From: Elymus sibiricus
Taxonomy: Eukaryota; Streptophyta; Magnoliopsida; Poales; Poaceae
NCBI GenBank assembly: GCA_039707655.1
Contig: CM077676.1
Span: 240,082,866-240,146,865, forward strand
DNA length: 64,000 bases
Reading direction: 5' to 3'
The stretch's first letter is position 1. Each line of letters starts with the position of its first letter. Below the pieces are notes generated by a model that made no database searches, was not told where the DNA came from, and saw only the letters and a list, made by a program, of their open reading frames with translations. Made by a program: the position numbers and the translations under genes. Positions 12,545-24,415 of the stretch are shown piece after piece.

Positions 12545-13010
12545 GGGGTGGATGAACAGGACCCCGTGGAGGCTGGATGAACAGCAGCCGGTGGAGGCTG
12601 GATGAACAGGACCCCGTGGAGGCTGGATGAACAGTAGCCGGTGAAGGCTAGAGGAAGTCGACGGTGGATGAACAATAGCCCGTGGAGTCCCGTTTTGCGG
12701 TACGCCACACCCCTCCCGATGAACAGGACTCCGTTTCGACCGTAGGCAGTTGGGTAGAAGTCCGTTTCCTCCGTTTTGCGGTACGCCAGACCCCTCCCGA
12801 TCAACAGGACCCCGTTTCGACCGTAGGCGGCTGAACAGAAGTCCGTTTCCTCCGTTTTGCGGTACGCCAGACCCCCAGCCGATGAACAAGACCCCATTTC
12901 GATCGTAGGTGGTCGAACAGAAGGACGTTTCCTCCGTTTTGTGGTACGCCAGACCCTGAGTCGATGAACAGGACCCCGTTTCGGCTGTTCCGTCCAAGCA
13001 GGTTGGCTCC
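12545..13010. repeat. 25-bp and 81-bp tandem repeats
   Basis: A 25-bp unit (GATGAACAG...CGTGGAGGCTG) repeats at about 12550-12650. It is followed by an 81-bp unit whose CCGTTTTG landmark recurs at 12690, 12771, 12852 and 12933. Because 81 is a multiple of three, long minus-strand frames stay open through it; I treat them as spurious. Confidence 0.85.
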
Positions 13011-13399
13011 CGATGAACAGGATGCATTCCGACCCAGTCAGTGGCCTCCCGATGAACACGACGTTGTTTCTCCTTTCCGACCCGGTCGGTTGGCTGCCGA
13101 TGAACAGGAGGTCGTTGCTGCCGTACGTTGACTCTCCATGTACAAGAGCCCTGGCCGTACGTATGCGCGAGTACACGTTCGAGACCCCGCCCGTATGTAC
13201 GTATGTGCTCGTATTTTTTGCCGTGTGGTTGTACGTACGTGTACACGATTTAGATGGGGCTGCCTGAACTGCTATGTTGGGGGCTCTACTACGACACGTG
13301 CCGCTCCTTACACGCCCATAGTTCATCATTGCAGAGAGACCGATCGACCAGTATGTACGTACACGTTCGCGACCAGACAGACAATGCTACGTACGCTTC

Positions 13400-14414
13400 G
13401 ACCGGGTGGGTCCCAGCTGTCAGGGAGGATAAGGAGGCACTTCCTTGTGTGCGAAGACATAGCAGGTGGGTCCCAGCTGTAAGGGGGGGACTCATTTTTT
13501 TGCGCGTAATAAGGAGGCACTTCCTTGTGTGCGAAGATGTATCTGGTGGGTCCAGCTGTCAGCCTCACTGCGTACAGTCCTCTTCCTATGGCTGCTGTTC
13601 ATTGACCACGTTGACTACGCCGTGCCGAGAGCACCAAGGCGGTGGATGATGGCGATGCCTAGGAAGGGAACGACGCGGAGTCGGGGAAGACGCGGCAGTG
13701 GATGCCCACGCGGAGGAGAGTACGAGGGTTGACTGGTTCGGCTGCGGTGTGAGGCTGCCATCGCCGGAGAATAATAGGGGATGTGGTTGAGTAGAGGGAA
13801 GGCCTGGCCAGCGGTGGAAGTAGGGTGGGGCGGTGAGGCCTGCGCGGCAGCACAGCCGGTCACGGGAGGCAGGACCAGGCGGTCCCGCCAGTGCTGATTT
13901 GGGCGGCTGGAGCAAGAAGATCAGAGATTGAAAAAACAGCACGGCCGTTGGATTAACATCTAATGGTCACCGCTGCTACAATCGTTTGTTGACTAACTTG
14001 ACAAAGCCCTGCATACGCGTCAACTTAGTAGACCCACAAGTCTGCCTCCAAATCCGGTGGGTCCCAGTTGTCATTGGGAGGAATCTTTTTTTTTTGCTTA
14101 ATAAGGAGGCACTTCCTTCCGTGCGAAGATATAGCTGGTGGGTCCCAGCTGTCAGGGGCAGGAATCATTTATTTTTCGCGTAATAAGGAGGTACTTGCTT
14201 GCATCCGAAGATGTAGTTGATGGGTCCCGGATGTCAAGGGGGACGAGTCATTTTTTTTGCACGTAAGGAGGCACTTCTTTGCATGCGAAGATGTAGCTGG
14301 TGGGTCCAAGCTGTCAGGGGGAGGAATCATTTTTCGTGGTGTGCGACCATGGACCTCGTGGGTCCTAGCTGTCTGCCTCTCCACGTACAATCCTCTTCCG
14401 ATGGTTGTCATTCG
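13400..14414. repeat. 60-80-bp repeats around a larger unit
   Basis: The motif GTGGGTCCCAGCTGTCAGG recurs at about 13405, 13465, 13545, 14055, 14135, 14217, 14297 and 14355, with TAATAAGGAGGCACTTCCTT and GCGAAGATGTAG between. Weak copies continue right of element B at about 25137, 25203 and 25440-25490. A roughly 400-bp unit (13602-13997) is embedded in the array. Confidence 0.8.
13602..13997. repeat. 400-bp CACTA repeat unit, copy 1
   Basis: The unit starts TTGACCACGTTGAC, carries CCGTGCCGAGAGCACCAAG, GGAGAATAATAGG and CACGGCCGTTGGAT, and ends TCGTTTGTTGACTAA. Two diverged copies follow at 24001-24415 and 25535-25945. No coding frame is conserved among the three. Confidence 0.8.
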
Positions 14415-14419
14415 TTGAC

Positions 14420-15829
14420 TGATACGTCTCCGTCGTATCTACTTTTCCAAACACTTTTGCTCTTGTTTTGGACTCTAATTTGCATGATTTGAATGAAACT
14501 AACCCGGACTGACGTTGTTTTCAGCAGAATTGCCATGGTGTTGTTTTTTGTGCAGAAATAAAAGTTCTTGGAATTGGATGAAAATTTTTGGAGATTCTTC
14601 ATAGAATGTATAAAAAATACTGGAGCCAAAACCTACTGGAGGGGGGCCACCCAGTGCCCACGAGGCACCAGGGCGCGCCACCCCCCCCCCCCCAGGCGCA
14701 CCCTGGTACCTCGTGGGGCCCACATGGCTCCGCTGACCCTAATTCCAACGCTATAAATTCACAATTCCAGAGAAAAAAATCAGAGAGGAAGTTTTATTGT
14801 GTTTCACGATACGGAGCCGCCGCCACCACCTCCTCTTCATCGGGAGGCCAGATCTGGAGTCCGTTTGGGGCTCTGGAGAGGGGGATCTTCCGGCATCATC
14901 ATCATCAACCATCCTTCATCACCAATTTCATGATGCTCACCACCAGGAGTGAGTAATTCCTTCGTAGGCTTGCTGGACGGTGATGAGTTGGATGAGATTT
15001 ATCATGTAATCGAGTTAGTTTTGTTAGGGCTTGATCCCTAGTATCCACTATGTTCTGAGATTGATGTTGCTATGACTTTGCTATGCTTAATGCTTGTCAC
15101 TAGGGCTCGAGTGCCATGATTCCAGATCTAAACCCTTTATGTTTTCATGAATATATTTGTGTTCTTGATCCGATCTTGCAAGTTGTACGCACCTGCTATG
15201 TGTTATGATCCGCATACCCCAAGGTGACAATAATTGGGATTCTTTCTGGTGATTGCCATAGTTTGAGGAGTTCATGTATTCACTATGTGTTAATGCTTTG
15301 TTCCGGTTCTCTATTAAAAGGAGGCCTTAATATCCCTTAGTTTCCTTATGGACCCCGCTGCCACGGGAGGGTAGGACAAAAGATGTCATGCAAGTTCTTA
15401 TCGCAAGCACGTATGACTATATACGGAATACATGCCTACATTACATTGATGAATTGGAGCTAGTTCTGTGTCGCCCTAGGTTGTGACTATTACATGATGA
15501 ATGTTATCCAACAATATCACCGATCCAATGCCTACGAGTTTTTCACATATTGTTCTTCGCTAAGTTACTACTGTTACCATTGCTACCAAACTACTGCTGC
15601 TACCGTTACTGCTACTGTTACTATTATTGCTACTGCTATCAAACTATCATACTACTGTGTTACTGATCACTCTGCTGCAGATAATTAGTTTCCGGGTGTG
15701 GTTGAATTGACAACTCAACTGCTAATACTTGCAAATATTCTTTGGCTCCCCTTGTGTCGAATCAATAAATTTGGGTTGAATAATCTACCATCGAAAACTG
15801 TTGCGATCCCCTATACTTGTGGGTTATCC
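14420..15829 (+). repeat. 5' LTR of element B
   Basis: The LTR starts TGATACGTCTCCGTCG and ends GGGTTATCC; the final A of the usual TCA end has become C. A C-rich hairpin (arms 14657-14679 and 14694-14717, with a poly-C loop) lies just before the TATA box. A TAC/TGC-rich triplet tract lies at about 15560-15660. Confidence 0.9.
14752..14758 (+). promoter_or_regulatory. LTR TATA box, element B
   Basis: TATAAAT lies after GACCCTAATTCCAACGC, downstream of the GC-rich hairpin. The 3' LTR has the same at 22924-22930. Confidence 0.6.
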
Positions 15830-15840
15830 AGACCTTTTTC

Positions 15841-15858
15841 TGGCGCCGTTGCCGGGGA
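15841..15858 (+). promoter_or_regulatory. Primer binding site (tRNA-Asp), element B
   Basis: TGGCGCCGTTGCCGGGGA, 11 bases after the 5' LTR, is an 18-base match to the reverse complement of the 3' end of plant tRNA-Asp (GTC). Confidence 0.85.
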
Positions 15859-15898
15859 GCATCGCTTTGTTTGCTAAGTCACTTGGGATTCATATCTG

Positions 15899-18655
15899 TT
15901 GATCACTGTGAAGAATCTGAAACATGCTAAGACCAAGATCGTTCCCTCTAAGACGAGGGGAGGTAAGGAACTGCCATCTAGCTCTGCACTTGATTCACCT
16001 TCTGTTTTGAGTAAACTTGCAACACCACCACATGCTATTAATTCTGATATGTCGCAAGTTATTGATAATACCACTTCTGCTATGAATGATACTCATGATG
16101 ATGCTAGTACTATGCTTGATAATGTTGTGCCACTTGGTGAATTTGTTACTGAACAAATTGCTAAAGCTAAAGAAATTGAAAATGTTGAATCTCTTGAGAA
16201 TTATGATTCACCTATTATGCCTAGCTCCCCTACTAGAGTTGAAACACCTGATGAACACTGCTTTGATAGGGAGACAGCTAGAGCTATTCTTGCTTGTAAT
16301 GATAGACATGAAGTTATAAAGTTGCTTGTTGAAATGAAAGAAAAATCTATGAGGGAGAGAATGAAATATGATCCTAAGTTTGCTACCTCTCCCATATTTG
16401 TTACTGATAAGGATTATGAATTCTCTGTCGATCCTGAGTTAATTACTTTGGTTGAATCTGATCCTTTCCATGGTTATGAAACTAAAACCGTTGTGGCACA
16501 TCTTACTAAATTAAATGATATAGCCACCCTATTTGCTCATGAGGAAAAAATTCGCTATTACTATATTCTTAAGTTGTTTCCTTTCTCATTAAAGGGTGAT
16601 GCTAAGGAATGGTATAATACTCTTGCTCCTGGATGTGTGCGTAGTCCCCAGGATATGATTTATTACTTCTCTGAAAAATATTTTCCTGCTCATAAGAAAC
16701 AAGTTGCCTTACAGGAAATATTTAACTTTGTGCAAATTGAAGAAGAGAATCTCCCTCAAGCTTGGGGGAGGCTTCTCCAATTACTTAATGCTTTGCCTGA
16801 TCATCCTCTTAAGAAAAATGAAATACTTGATATCTTCTATAATGGACTAACCGATGCTTCTAGGGACTACCTAGATAGTTGTGCGAGTTGTTTTTTCAGG
16901 GAACGGACTATTGAACAAGCTAAGGAACTATTGAATAATATATTGAATAATGATAATGATTGGACACTTCCTGAACCACCGCCCAAACCCACTCCGAAGA
17001 AGAGGGGTATTTTACATCTCAGTCCTGAAGATATGCAAGAAGCAAAGAAATGTATGAAGGAAAAAGGTATTAAAGCTGAAGAAGTTAAGAATCTACCACC
17101 TGTTGAAGAAATTCATGGTCTTGACACACCGTCACAGGTAGTAGAGGTAAATTCTCTTATAATGTTTGATGAAAGTGATATCACTTATAACAAACCTCCT
17201 AGTCAATGCTTGTATGAAATTGACAATTATATTATTAAGCCAGATCACTTCAATGCAAATGTCATGAAACAATTGAAATGAAATGCCTACATGATCGATC
17301 ACTTGAGTGACTTGTTATTTAGAATTGCTAATGATGTTAAAGGTGTGAGTAAACATGCATCTATGGTTCAAACTCAATTAGAACAAGTTGCTAAATCTCA
17401 AAGTGAATTGCTCAATGAAATGAGTAACAATATGAATGATCATGCTATTAGAGTAATGACTAGAGGAGGTAGAATGACTCAGGAGCCACTTTATCCTGAA
17501 GGTCACCCAAAAAGAATTGAACAAGATTCTCAAAGAATTAATGTCGATGCACCTAGTCCATCTAAAAAGAAAAATAAAAAGAAAAATGATAGGACTTTGC
17601 ATACTTCTAGTGAACCTGAGGTAGAAAAACCCTTGGAGGATAGTAATGATGTTTCTATTTCTGATGCTGAAACACAATCTGGTAATGAACAACCACCTGA
17701 TGATAATAATAATGATGAAGCTCGTATGGATACCCAACCAGATAATGATAAAGAACCTGATAATGATGTTGAAATAGAACCTGCTGTTGATCTTGATAAC
17801 CCACCTTCTAAAAATAAATGTTATGATAAAAGAGACTTCGTTGCTAGAAAACACAGTAAAGAAAGAGAACCATGGGTTCAAAAACCCATGCCCTTTCCTC
17901 CTAAACCATCTAAGAAAAAGGATGAGGAAGAATTTGAACGCTTTGCTGAAATGCTTAGGCCAGTCTTTTTGCGAACTCGTTTGACTAATATTATAAAGAT
18001 GCCTCCTTATGCTAAATATATGAAAGACATTGTCACAAATAAAAGAAAGATACCTGAAGCTGAAATTTCCACCATGCTTGCAAATTATTCTTTTAAGGAT
18101 GGAGTACCTAAGAAACTAGGAGATCCAGGAATACCAACTATACCATGCTCCATTAAAAGAAATTATGTCAAAACTGCTTTGTGTGATTTAGGAGCTGGTG
18201 TTAGTGTTATGTCTTTCTCTTTATATAAAAGACTTGATTTCAATAAACTCACTCCCACTGAAATATCATTGCAAATGGCTGACAAATCAACTGCCATACC
18301 TATCGGTGTTTGTGAGGATGTGCCCGTTGTAGTTGCGAATGTTACTATTCTAACAGACTTTGTTATACTTGATATGCCCGAGGACGACAACATGTCGATT
18401 ATCCTTGGTAGACCCTTCTTGAATACTGCAGGGGCTGTTATTGATTGCAACAAAAGCAAGGTCACTTTTCATATCAATGGTAATGAACATACGGTGCACT
18501 TTCCGAAGAAACAATTTCAAGTGAATGGTATTCATATTATTGAAAAGACTCCGACAATTACTATTGGAAGTTTTCAAATCCCTCTTCCTACTGTTAAAAA
18601 GAAATATGAAACTCTTATTATCGGGGAGATGCATATCCCCATTGAGGTAACTTAG
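15899..18655 (+). CDS. Gag-protease frame of element B, one in-frame TGA
   Basis: One frame runs from about 15899 to 18655, broken only by TGA at 17279-17281; the parts are about 460 and 454 codons. The first half has an Athila/Gypsy gag core (LFPFSLKGDAKEWYNTL, then EENLPQAWGRLLQLLNALPDH), which forms the particle. The second half has a lysine- and aspartate-rich linker, then an aspartic protease-like domain with LCDLGAGVSVM (the DLGA form replaces DTGA in many Athila proteases) and IILGRPFLNTAGAVID. The start is uncertain because no strong ATG opens the frame. The TGA could be a mutation or a readthrough site. No reverse transcriptase follows. Confidence 0.8.
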
Positions 18656-19444
18656 TGTTATACGAAAGTTCTTCGGTTTCATGTTACTCGGAAATGGTTT
18701 GTTAATAAGACCTGATCAACCTTATTAATGGATTCTTTTTTAGGGGCATGTGGTCGATGAATTTAGTAAGCACAACCTTCTGTACCCACTTTTTATTTTC
18801 TGTTATTTTTAGCTAAATGCAATAAAATGCCATGATTATCCTGTTTTCTGACTTATCCGTGCAATAAAAAAGTGCCCAGAAATAAAAGTGCTCAGAATGC
18901 AATAAAATTTTGATATGAATTTTTATGTAATATTTAAGAATTTTTGGCACTGGACACATACCAGGGGGTGCCCCAGGTGCCCACGAGGCACCAGGGCGCG
19001 CCACACCCCCCCCCCCCCTGACGTGCCCAGGTACCTCGTGGGCCCCACAGGGACCCCCTCACTTATCCCTTCAGCCCACTTCGTCTCTTACCTCTAGCAA
19101 AAATTCCTGGTAGCTCTCTCTCTCGTGTTCTTGCTCACAAACCTGAAATTTTCGATCTCTTTGCTCGGAGCTCCGTTTCTGAAACTGTTTTGGGAGATTG
19201 CTCCTTGGTATGTGACTCCTCCATTGCTCCAATTAGTTTTTGCTCTAGTGGATTATATTTTGCATAATTAGCTGCTCTTGGTGCTACAAAAAATGAGCTT
19301 GCATGTTGAATCCTTTGAGTTCAAAGTAGTTTGAATGCTTGATATAGCCTCTAGACATCCATATGAGTAGTTGCTATCAATCTTGTGAAGTTTTATTGAT
19401 CTCATTTTGTGGCCCAAAATTTTCAGAAATTTGTTCTTAGGAAA
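18656..19444 (+). promoter_or_regulatory. Internal promoter-like leader with intron, element B
   Basis: Between the protease and the second ORF lies a segment that mimics the LTR U3. It has the same GC-rich hairpin (arms 18980-19002 and 19021-19042, poly-C loop) followed by a CT-rich leader. A likely 5'-UTR intron runs from GTATGT at 19208 to TTTTCAG ending at 19426, just before the ATG at 19445. This suggests the downstream ORF is transcribed separately. It is inferred from sequence layout; a clear TATA box was not found. Confidence 0.5.
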
Positions 19445-20467
19445 ATGAATATTTTCCAGAGGATTTCTTCGGGGAGGAGGCCCTCGGAAGCGTCATCAAG
19501 TGAAAGCTCGGCACGCCAATCATATGAGGAACCAAGGGCAAGATCAGTGCGAGGTGCCGAAGCAAAATCGTGTCGATGGCTGTGCAACGAGTTCATGCTA
19601 GGTGCAGGCATCAAGGAAGAATTTGACCAATATATTCACAATGCCGAGCTCTTCGCCTTTATCGCAGATAAGCCACCACAGCATTACAATGTCACTCATT
19701 CCTTCACTCAAAACTTTGATTATCACCCACGCACTTCTAGAGTTTTATTTCACCTCTATAACAAATCTTATAATATGTCTCTAGAAGAATTCTGTAATGC
19801 ATGCAAAATTCCATATTGGGGTTCGTTAGATGAGCCACCAAGATTTGATTATGAGTTGTTTCTTAACAGCCTTTGCAATGGTGAGGATAGGGGAATCACG
19901 CAGGCTAGAATAATTAGCATTCACTTTCCCGCTATTCGGTACTTTGCGCTTTTTAATGGTAAATGTGTTGTTGGTAAGCAAGACTGTAGTGCACTTTGTG
20001 CCCCTGATCTGAGTCTTATTCATACAGCTTTGACTGGTAGCAAGCTTTATAATCTTGGGGCTATTGTTGCATGTAGGCTGCAGCGTAACGCGGGTAATGG
20101 TGATTTGTATGGAGGAATTTATGCCTTTCACTTAGTTGTAAAGTTAGGGGTGTCTCCCAAGTTCAATGATCCCCTCTTGCCTTATAAATATTTGAATTTC
20201 GAAGCAATGCGGGAACATAGGTTCTTAAAACGCAATGCACAAGGTTATGAATATAACTTAGTTTTTAATAAATACCACTCTGTGTATGTTGCTTTGCCTG
20301 CTCCTGCCCTCTTTGATTTTCAGGACAAACAGAGATATTTTCTTCATGAGAGTGAAGTGCATGAGTACAATGCGGCTGTCGAGGTTGCTCTTCTGGCTGA
20401 GGAGGCAGCTCAGAATGCCTCTGCGAGCTACCATTTTGATTATTATCCAGGACAGCCATGGCAGTGA
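19445..20467 (+). CDS. ATHILA ORF-1-like protein of element B (340 aa)
   Basis: An intact ORF starts at ATG 19445 (MNIFQRISSGRRPSE) after a predicted leader intron. The N-terminal 45 residues are Ser/Arg-rich. The body (SLEEFCNACKIPYWGSLD, FDYELFLNSLCNGEDRGI, IHFPAIRYFALFNGKC) resembles the plant ATHILA ORF-1 family, whose role is unknown. The C-terminal part is Ala- and Glu-rich. It lies where Athila elements carry the extra ORF after pol, but here pol itself is absent. It has no transmembrane segment typical of an envelope protein. The frame is uninterrupted although the LTRs have diverged noticeably. Confidence 0.65.
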   Translation: MNIFQRISSGRRPSEASSSESSARQSYEEPRARSVRGAEAKSCRWLCNEFMLGAGIKEEFDQYIHNAELFAFIADKPPQHYNVTHSFTQNFDYHPRTSRVLFHLYNKSYNMSLEEFCNACKIPYWGSLDEPPRFDYELFLNSLCNGEDRGITQARIISIHFPAIRYFALFNGKCVVGKQDCSALCAPDLSLIHTALTGSKLYNLGAIVACRLQRNAGNGDLYGGIYAFHLVVKLGVSPKFNDPLLPYKYLNFEAMREHRFLKRNAQGYEYNLVFNKYHSVYVALPAPALFDFQDKQRYFLHESEVHEYNAAVEVALLAEEAAQNASASYHFDYYPGQPWQ

Positions 20468-22580
20468 ACCAAGCTAGGCAAAAGCCTAAGCTTGGGGGAG
20501 TATGTATCTCTCACCGACATTACATTCATGCTTACACATTTCATTCCAGTTGTCAGTGTTCATACTTTTCATTGTATAACCCATGTTAATTTTATTTTTC
20601 TCGCTTTCTTCTTGTGTGTTTGAAAAACTTTGAGAAAATCCAAAAACATTTCTCGCTTCTTTTCGGTTTTTCTTTCTAGTTTAATTAGTTGTAGTTTCGT
20701 AGTAGTAAAAGAAAACCCAAAAAGATTTCTCGTTTCTTCTTTTACTTGTTGGGAGCTTTCCCGTGTAAATAGTTTTCTCGTTTTTCATTTTCTTCTTTAT
20801 TTCGATTCCTTCAAAAAAACAAAAAACTCCAAAAATATTTCCGTGTGTTTCTCCGAAATTCTTTTCTTTTGTTGAGTCATTGTAAGGAGAAGACCATGAT
20901 GAAAATGTTGAGTGGCTCTCATATGCATTATTGTTGATCTAACAAAGAGCCCATTTTACCTTGTCTTCTCCTTTGAATAAAATGTTTGCAGATTCCAGCT
21001 TAGTCCACGGCACTCTTGCACTATTATTATTTCCATATCATTCGGTCGTGCAAGTGAAAGGCAATAATGACGATGATTTGATGAAGTGACTGTGGCAAGG
21101 AAAAGCGGGTATGAACTCAATTTGTTCTTTGTTTTTGTAAATATGTTTAACTCAGTATCCATGATTCAGCATGTTATGATTAAACATGTTTATGATGACA
21201 ATTAGAGATTATAGTTGCTCATGCCATGCTTAAGTAGCTAGGAGTGGATAATGATTTATCTTAAGTGTCAACATGCATTAAAATGATTGTGATGTAGTAT
21301 GCTGATATGGTATCCTCCTCTGAATGTTTCAAGTGGCTTGACTTGGCACATGTTCACGCATATAGTTGATTCAAAACCAACATAGCCTTCACGATATTTA
21401 TGTTCATGGTGTTTATATCCTACTCATGCTAGTATTCAATGTTGATTTTTCATAATGCATGATTATGACCATTTTCGCTCTCTAGCTGGTCGCTTCTCAA
21501 CCTATTTGCTAGCCTTCGCCTGTACTAAGCGGGAATTCTGCTTGTGCATCAAAACCCTTAAACCAAAGTTATTCCAGATGAGTCCACTATATCTACCTAC
21601 ATACGGTATTACTCTGCCGTTCTAAGTAAATTTGCATGTGCCACCTCTAAATATTCAAATGAACATCGGTTTTGTGTGCCCGTACCGCTCATGGACCGAC
21701 AAGGGGCGGTCAGTATCTTCCATGCTAAGCGGGTTATTCTCATGATGAGTGTTGATTCACTTGTCCTTGCACGAGAGGGGCTGGTAATCGGGATGCCCAG
21801 TTCCATTATTAAAATTGCAAAATAATAAAACAAACTCCCCCGGAAAGTTGTTGGTATGGAGGGCACCCGAGGATTCGGCTAGCCATGGCTTGTGATTGTT
21901 GGTGGAGGGGGAGTAAACTTTACTTTACCGCTTGGGAACCGCCGCTAATGTGTTTAGCATGGAAGATATTGAAAACTCTCGGTCGTGACGTTGACAGGAA
22001 AGGCATACATCCCAAAATTTTATTTATCTCTGATTTAAGCTTCGAGCTCTGGCACCTGCAAATCCATGCTTCCCTCTGCGAAGGGCCTATCTATTTACTT
22101 TTATGTTATTTTACTTTTATTGTTGAGTCATCACCTTCTCAAATAAGCACCAGTCCTGAGAGCACTATTGTCATTCTCATGCATTGTGAACAGTTAATGT
22201 TGTGTGCATCATGACTGGATCTCTTCTACCATGAATTACAATGTTTAGTCACAGCTTGAACTTTGGAGGTGCTCTGCATTTATGTTTTGCGGTCTCAGAA
22301 AGGGCTAGCGAGATACCATGTTGTCATGTTATATCATGATCGTTTTGACAAAGTGTTGGCATTTGAAATATCTTATTATTGCTCGCTAGTTGATTATGCC
22401 ATTGATATGAGTGAAGATAATTTCTAAGAGTTATCATTTGCATGGTTAGTTATAATCTTTGCTGAAAACTTGGGTGCTATTTAAGCATATATATAGATTC
22501 AAGAACAAAAGAGTTTGTAAAAGTTTTTCTTCATCACTTTCAGTTTGTCAACAGAATTGCTTGAGGACAAGCAATGAGTT
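20468..22580 (+). other. Noncoding internal region of element B
   Basis: No ORF is supported. It starts with an AGCTTGGGGGAG-type purine run near 20490, then a T-rich stretch. At about 21460-22170 it carries the block shared with elements A and C, including GTGTGCCCGTACCGCTCATG and an ACCGC...GCGGT stem at about 21682-21708. Confidence 0.7.
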
Positions 22581-22594
22581 AAGCTTGGGGGAGT
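22581..22594 (+). promoter_or_regulatory. Polypurine tract, element B
   Basis: AAGCTTGGGGGAGT lies directly before the 3' LTR start. Confidence 0.75.
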
Positions 22595-24000
22595 TGATAC
22601 GTCTCTATCGTATCTACTTTTCCAAACACTTTTGCTCTTGTTTTGGACTCTAATTTGCATGATTTAAATGAAACTAACCCAGACTGACGCTGTTTTCAGC
22701 AGAATTGCCATGGTGTTGTTTTTTGTGCAGAAAAAAAAGTTCTTGGAATTGGATGAAACTTTTTGGAGATTTTTTATAGAATATATAAAAAATACTGGAG
22801 CCAAAACGTACTGGAGGGGGGGCCACCCAGTGCCCACGAGGCACCAGGGCGCGTCATCCCGCCCCAGGCGCGCCCTGGTACCTCGTGGGGCCCACGTGGC
22901 TCCGCTGACCCTAATTCCAACTCTATAAATTCACAATTCCAGAGAAAAAATCAGAGAGGAAGTTTTATTGCGTTTCACGATACAGAGCCGCTGCCACCTC
23001 CTGTTCTTCATCGGGAGGCCAGATCTGGAGTCCGTTTGGGGCTCCGGAGAGGGGGGTCTTCCGGCATGGTCATCATCAACCATCCTTCATCACCAACTTC
23101 ATGATGCTCACCATCGGGAGTGAGTAATTCCTTTGTAGGCTTGCTGGACGGTGATGAGTTGGATGAGATTTATCATGTAATCGAGTTAGTTTTGTTAGGG
23201 CTTAATCCCTAGTATCCACTATGTTCTGAGATTGATGTTGCTATGACTTTGCTATGCTTAATGCTTGTCACTAGGGCCCGAGTGCCATGATTCCAGATCT
23301 GAACCCTTTATGTTTTCATGAATATATTTGTGTTCTTGATCCGATCTTGCAAGTTATACGCACCTGCTATGTGTTATGATCCGCATACCCCAAGGTGACA
23401 ATAATTGCGATTCTTTCCGGTGATTGCCATAGTTTGAGGAGTTCATGTATTCACTATGTGTTAATGCTTTGTTCCGGTTCTCTATTAAAAGGAGGCCTTA
23501 ATATCCCTTAGTTTCCTTATGGACCCTGCTGCCACGGGAGGGTAGGACAAAAGATGTCATGCAAGTTCTTATCGCAAGCATGTATGACTATATACGGAAT
23601 ACATGCCTACATTACTTTAATGAATTGGAGCTAGTTCTGTGTTGCCCTAGGTTGTGACTGTTACATGATGAATGTTATCCAACAATATCACCGATCCAAT
23701 GCCTATGAGTTTTTCACATATTGTTCTTTGCTAAGTTACTACTGTTACCATTGCTACCAAACTACTGATGCTACCGTTACAGCTACTATTACTATTATTG
23801 CTACTGCTATCAAACTATCATACTACTGTGTTACTGATCACTCTGCTACAGATATTTAGTTTCCAGGTGTGGTTGAATTGACAACTCAACTGCTAATACT
23901 TGCAAATATTCTTTGGCTCCCCTTGTGTAGAATCAATAAATTTGGGTTGAATACTCTACCCTCGAAAACTGTTGCGATCCCTTATACTTGTGGGTTATCA
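22595..24000 (+). repeat. 3' LTR of element B
   Basis: This 1406-bp LTR ends in the expected GGGTTATCA. Its hairpin arms are at 22833-22853 and 22865-22887, and its TATA box is at 22924-22930. Confidence 0.9.
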
Positions 24001-24415
24001 TTGACCGCGTTGACGATGCCGTGCCGAGAGCACCAACGCGGTGGACGACTGCGAGGCCCAGGAAGGAACGACCCAGAGCCGGCGAAGCCACAACAGTGGA
24101 TGCCCACGCTGAGTGGAGTACGTGGGTTGACTAGTTCGGTTGCGGTGTGAGGCATGTGTCGCTGGAGAATAACAGGAGGTGTGGGTGAGTAGAGGGATGG
24201 CCTGGCCAGCGGCGCAGTAGTAGGAGGGGGCGGTGAGGGCTGCGCGGCAGCACAGCCGGCCACGGGAGGCGGCAGCAGGCGATCCCACCGGCACTGGTTT
24301 AGGCGGCTGGAGCAAGAACATCAGAGATTGAAGAAGCAGCACGGCCGTTGGATGTTATCCAACGGTCACTACCACTAGAATCGTTTGTTGACTTTTTTTT
24401 TAGAACTCCTCGTTT
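24001..24415. repeat. 400-bp CACTA repeat unit, copy 2
   Basis: This second copy was split by element B: its first bases (CATTCGTTGAC) are at 14409-14419 and it resumes here as TTGACCGCGTTGACG. It shares CCGTGCCGAGAGCACCAA and AGCAGCACGGCCGTTGGAT with copy 1. Confidence 0.8.

Larger units (their letters stand above)
14420..24000 (+). mobile_element. Gypsy element B, complete, Athila-like, non-autonomous
   Basis: This 9581-bp LTR retrotransposon has TSD TTGAC at 14415-14419 and 24001-24005. Contents: 5' LTR, tRNA-Asp primer site, a gag-protease frame with one stop, a promoter-like segment, an ATHILA ORF-1-like ORF, a noncoding internal region, a polypurine tract and 3' LTR. No reverse transcriptase, RNase H or integrase is present, so it is non-autonomous, as described for the Triticeae family Sabrina; that name is tentative. 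By eye about 10 of the first 210 LTR bases differ between the two LTRs, more than in A or C. Confidence 0.92.

Noticed and set aside
12227..13329. Two long overlapping minus-strand frames (339 and 361 codons)
   Set aside because: They cross 25-bp and 81-bp tandem repeats. The 81-bp unit is a multiple of three, so several frames stay open at once; the products are repetitive and resemble no protein.
13400..14414. Regularly spaced repeats as a CRISPR-like array
   Set aside because: Units are degenerate and the intervening sequence is also repeated. They are CACTA subterminal repeats in a plant genome.
15494..15688. Tyr/Cys/Thr-rich frame in the element B LTRs
   Set aside because: It is a translation of the TAC/TGC triplet tract in the LTR.
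15841..15858. tRNA-like match at the primer binding sites
   Set aside because: Only the 18 bases complementary to the tRNA-Asp 3' end are present. It is a primer site, not a tRNA gene.
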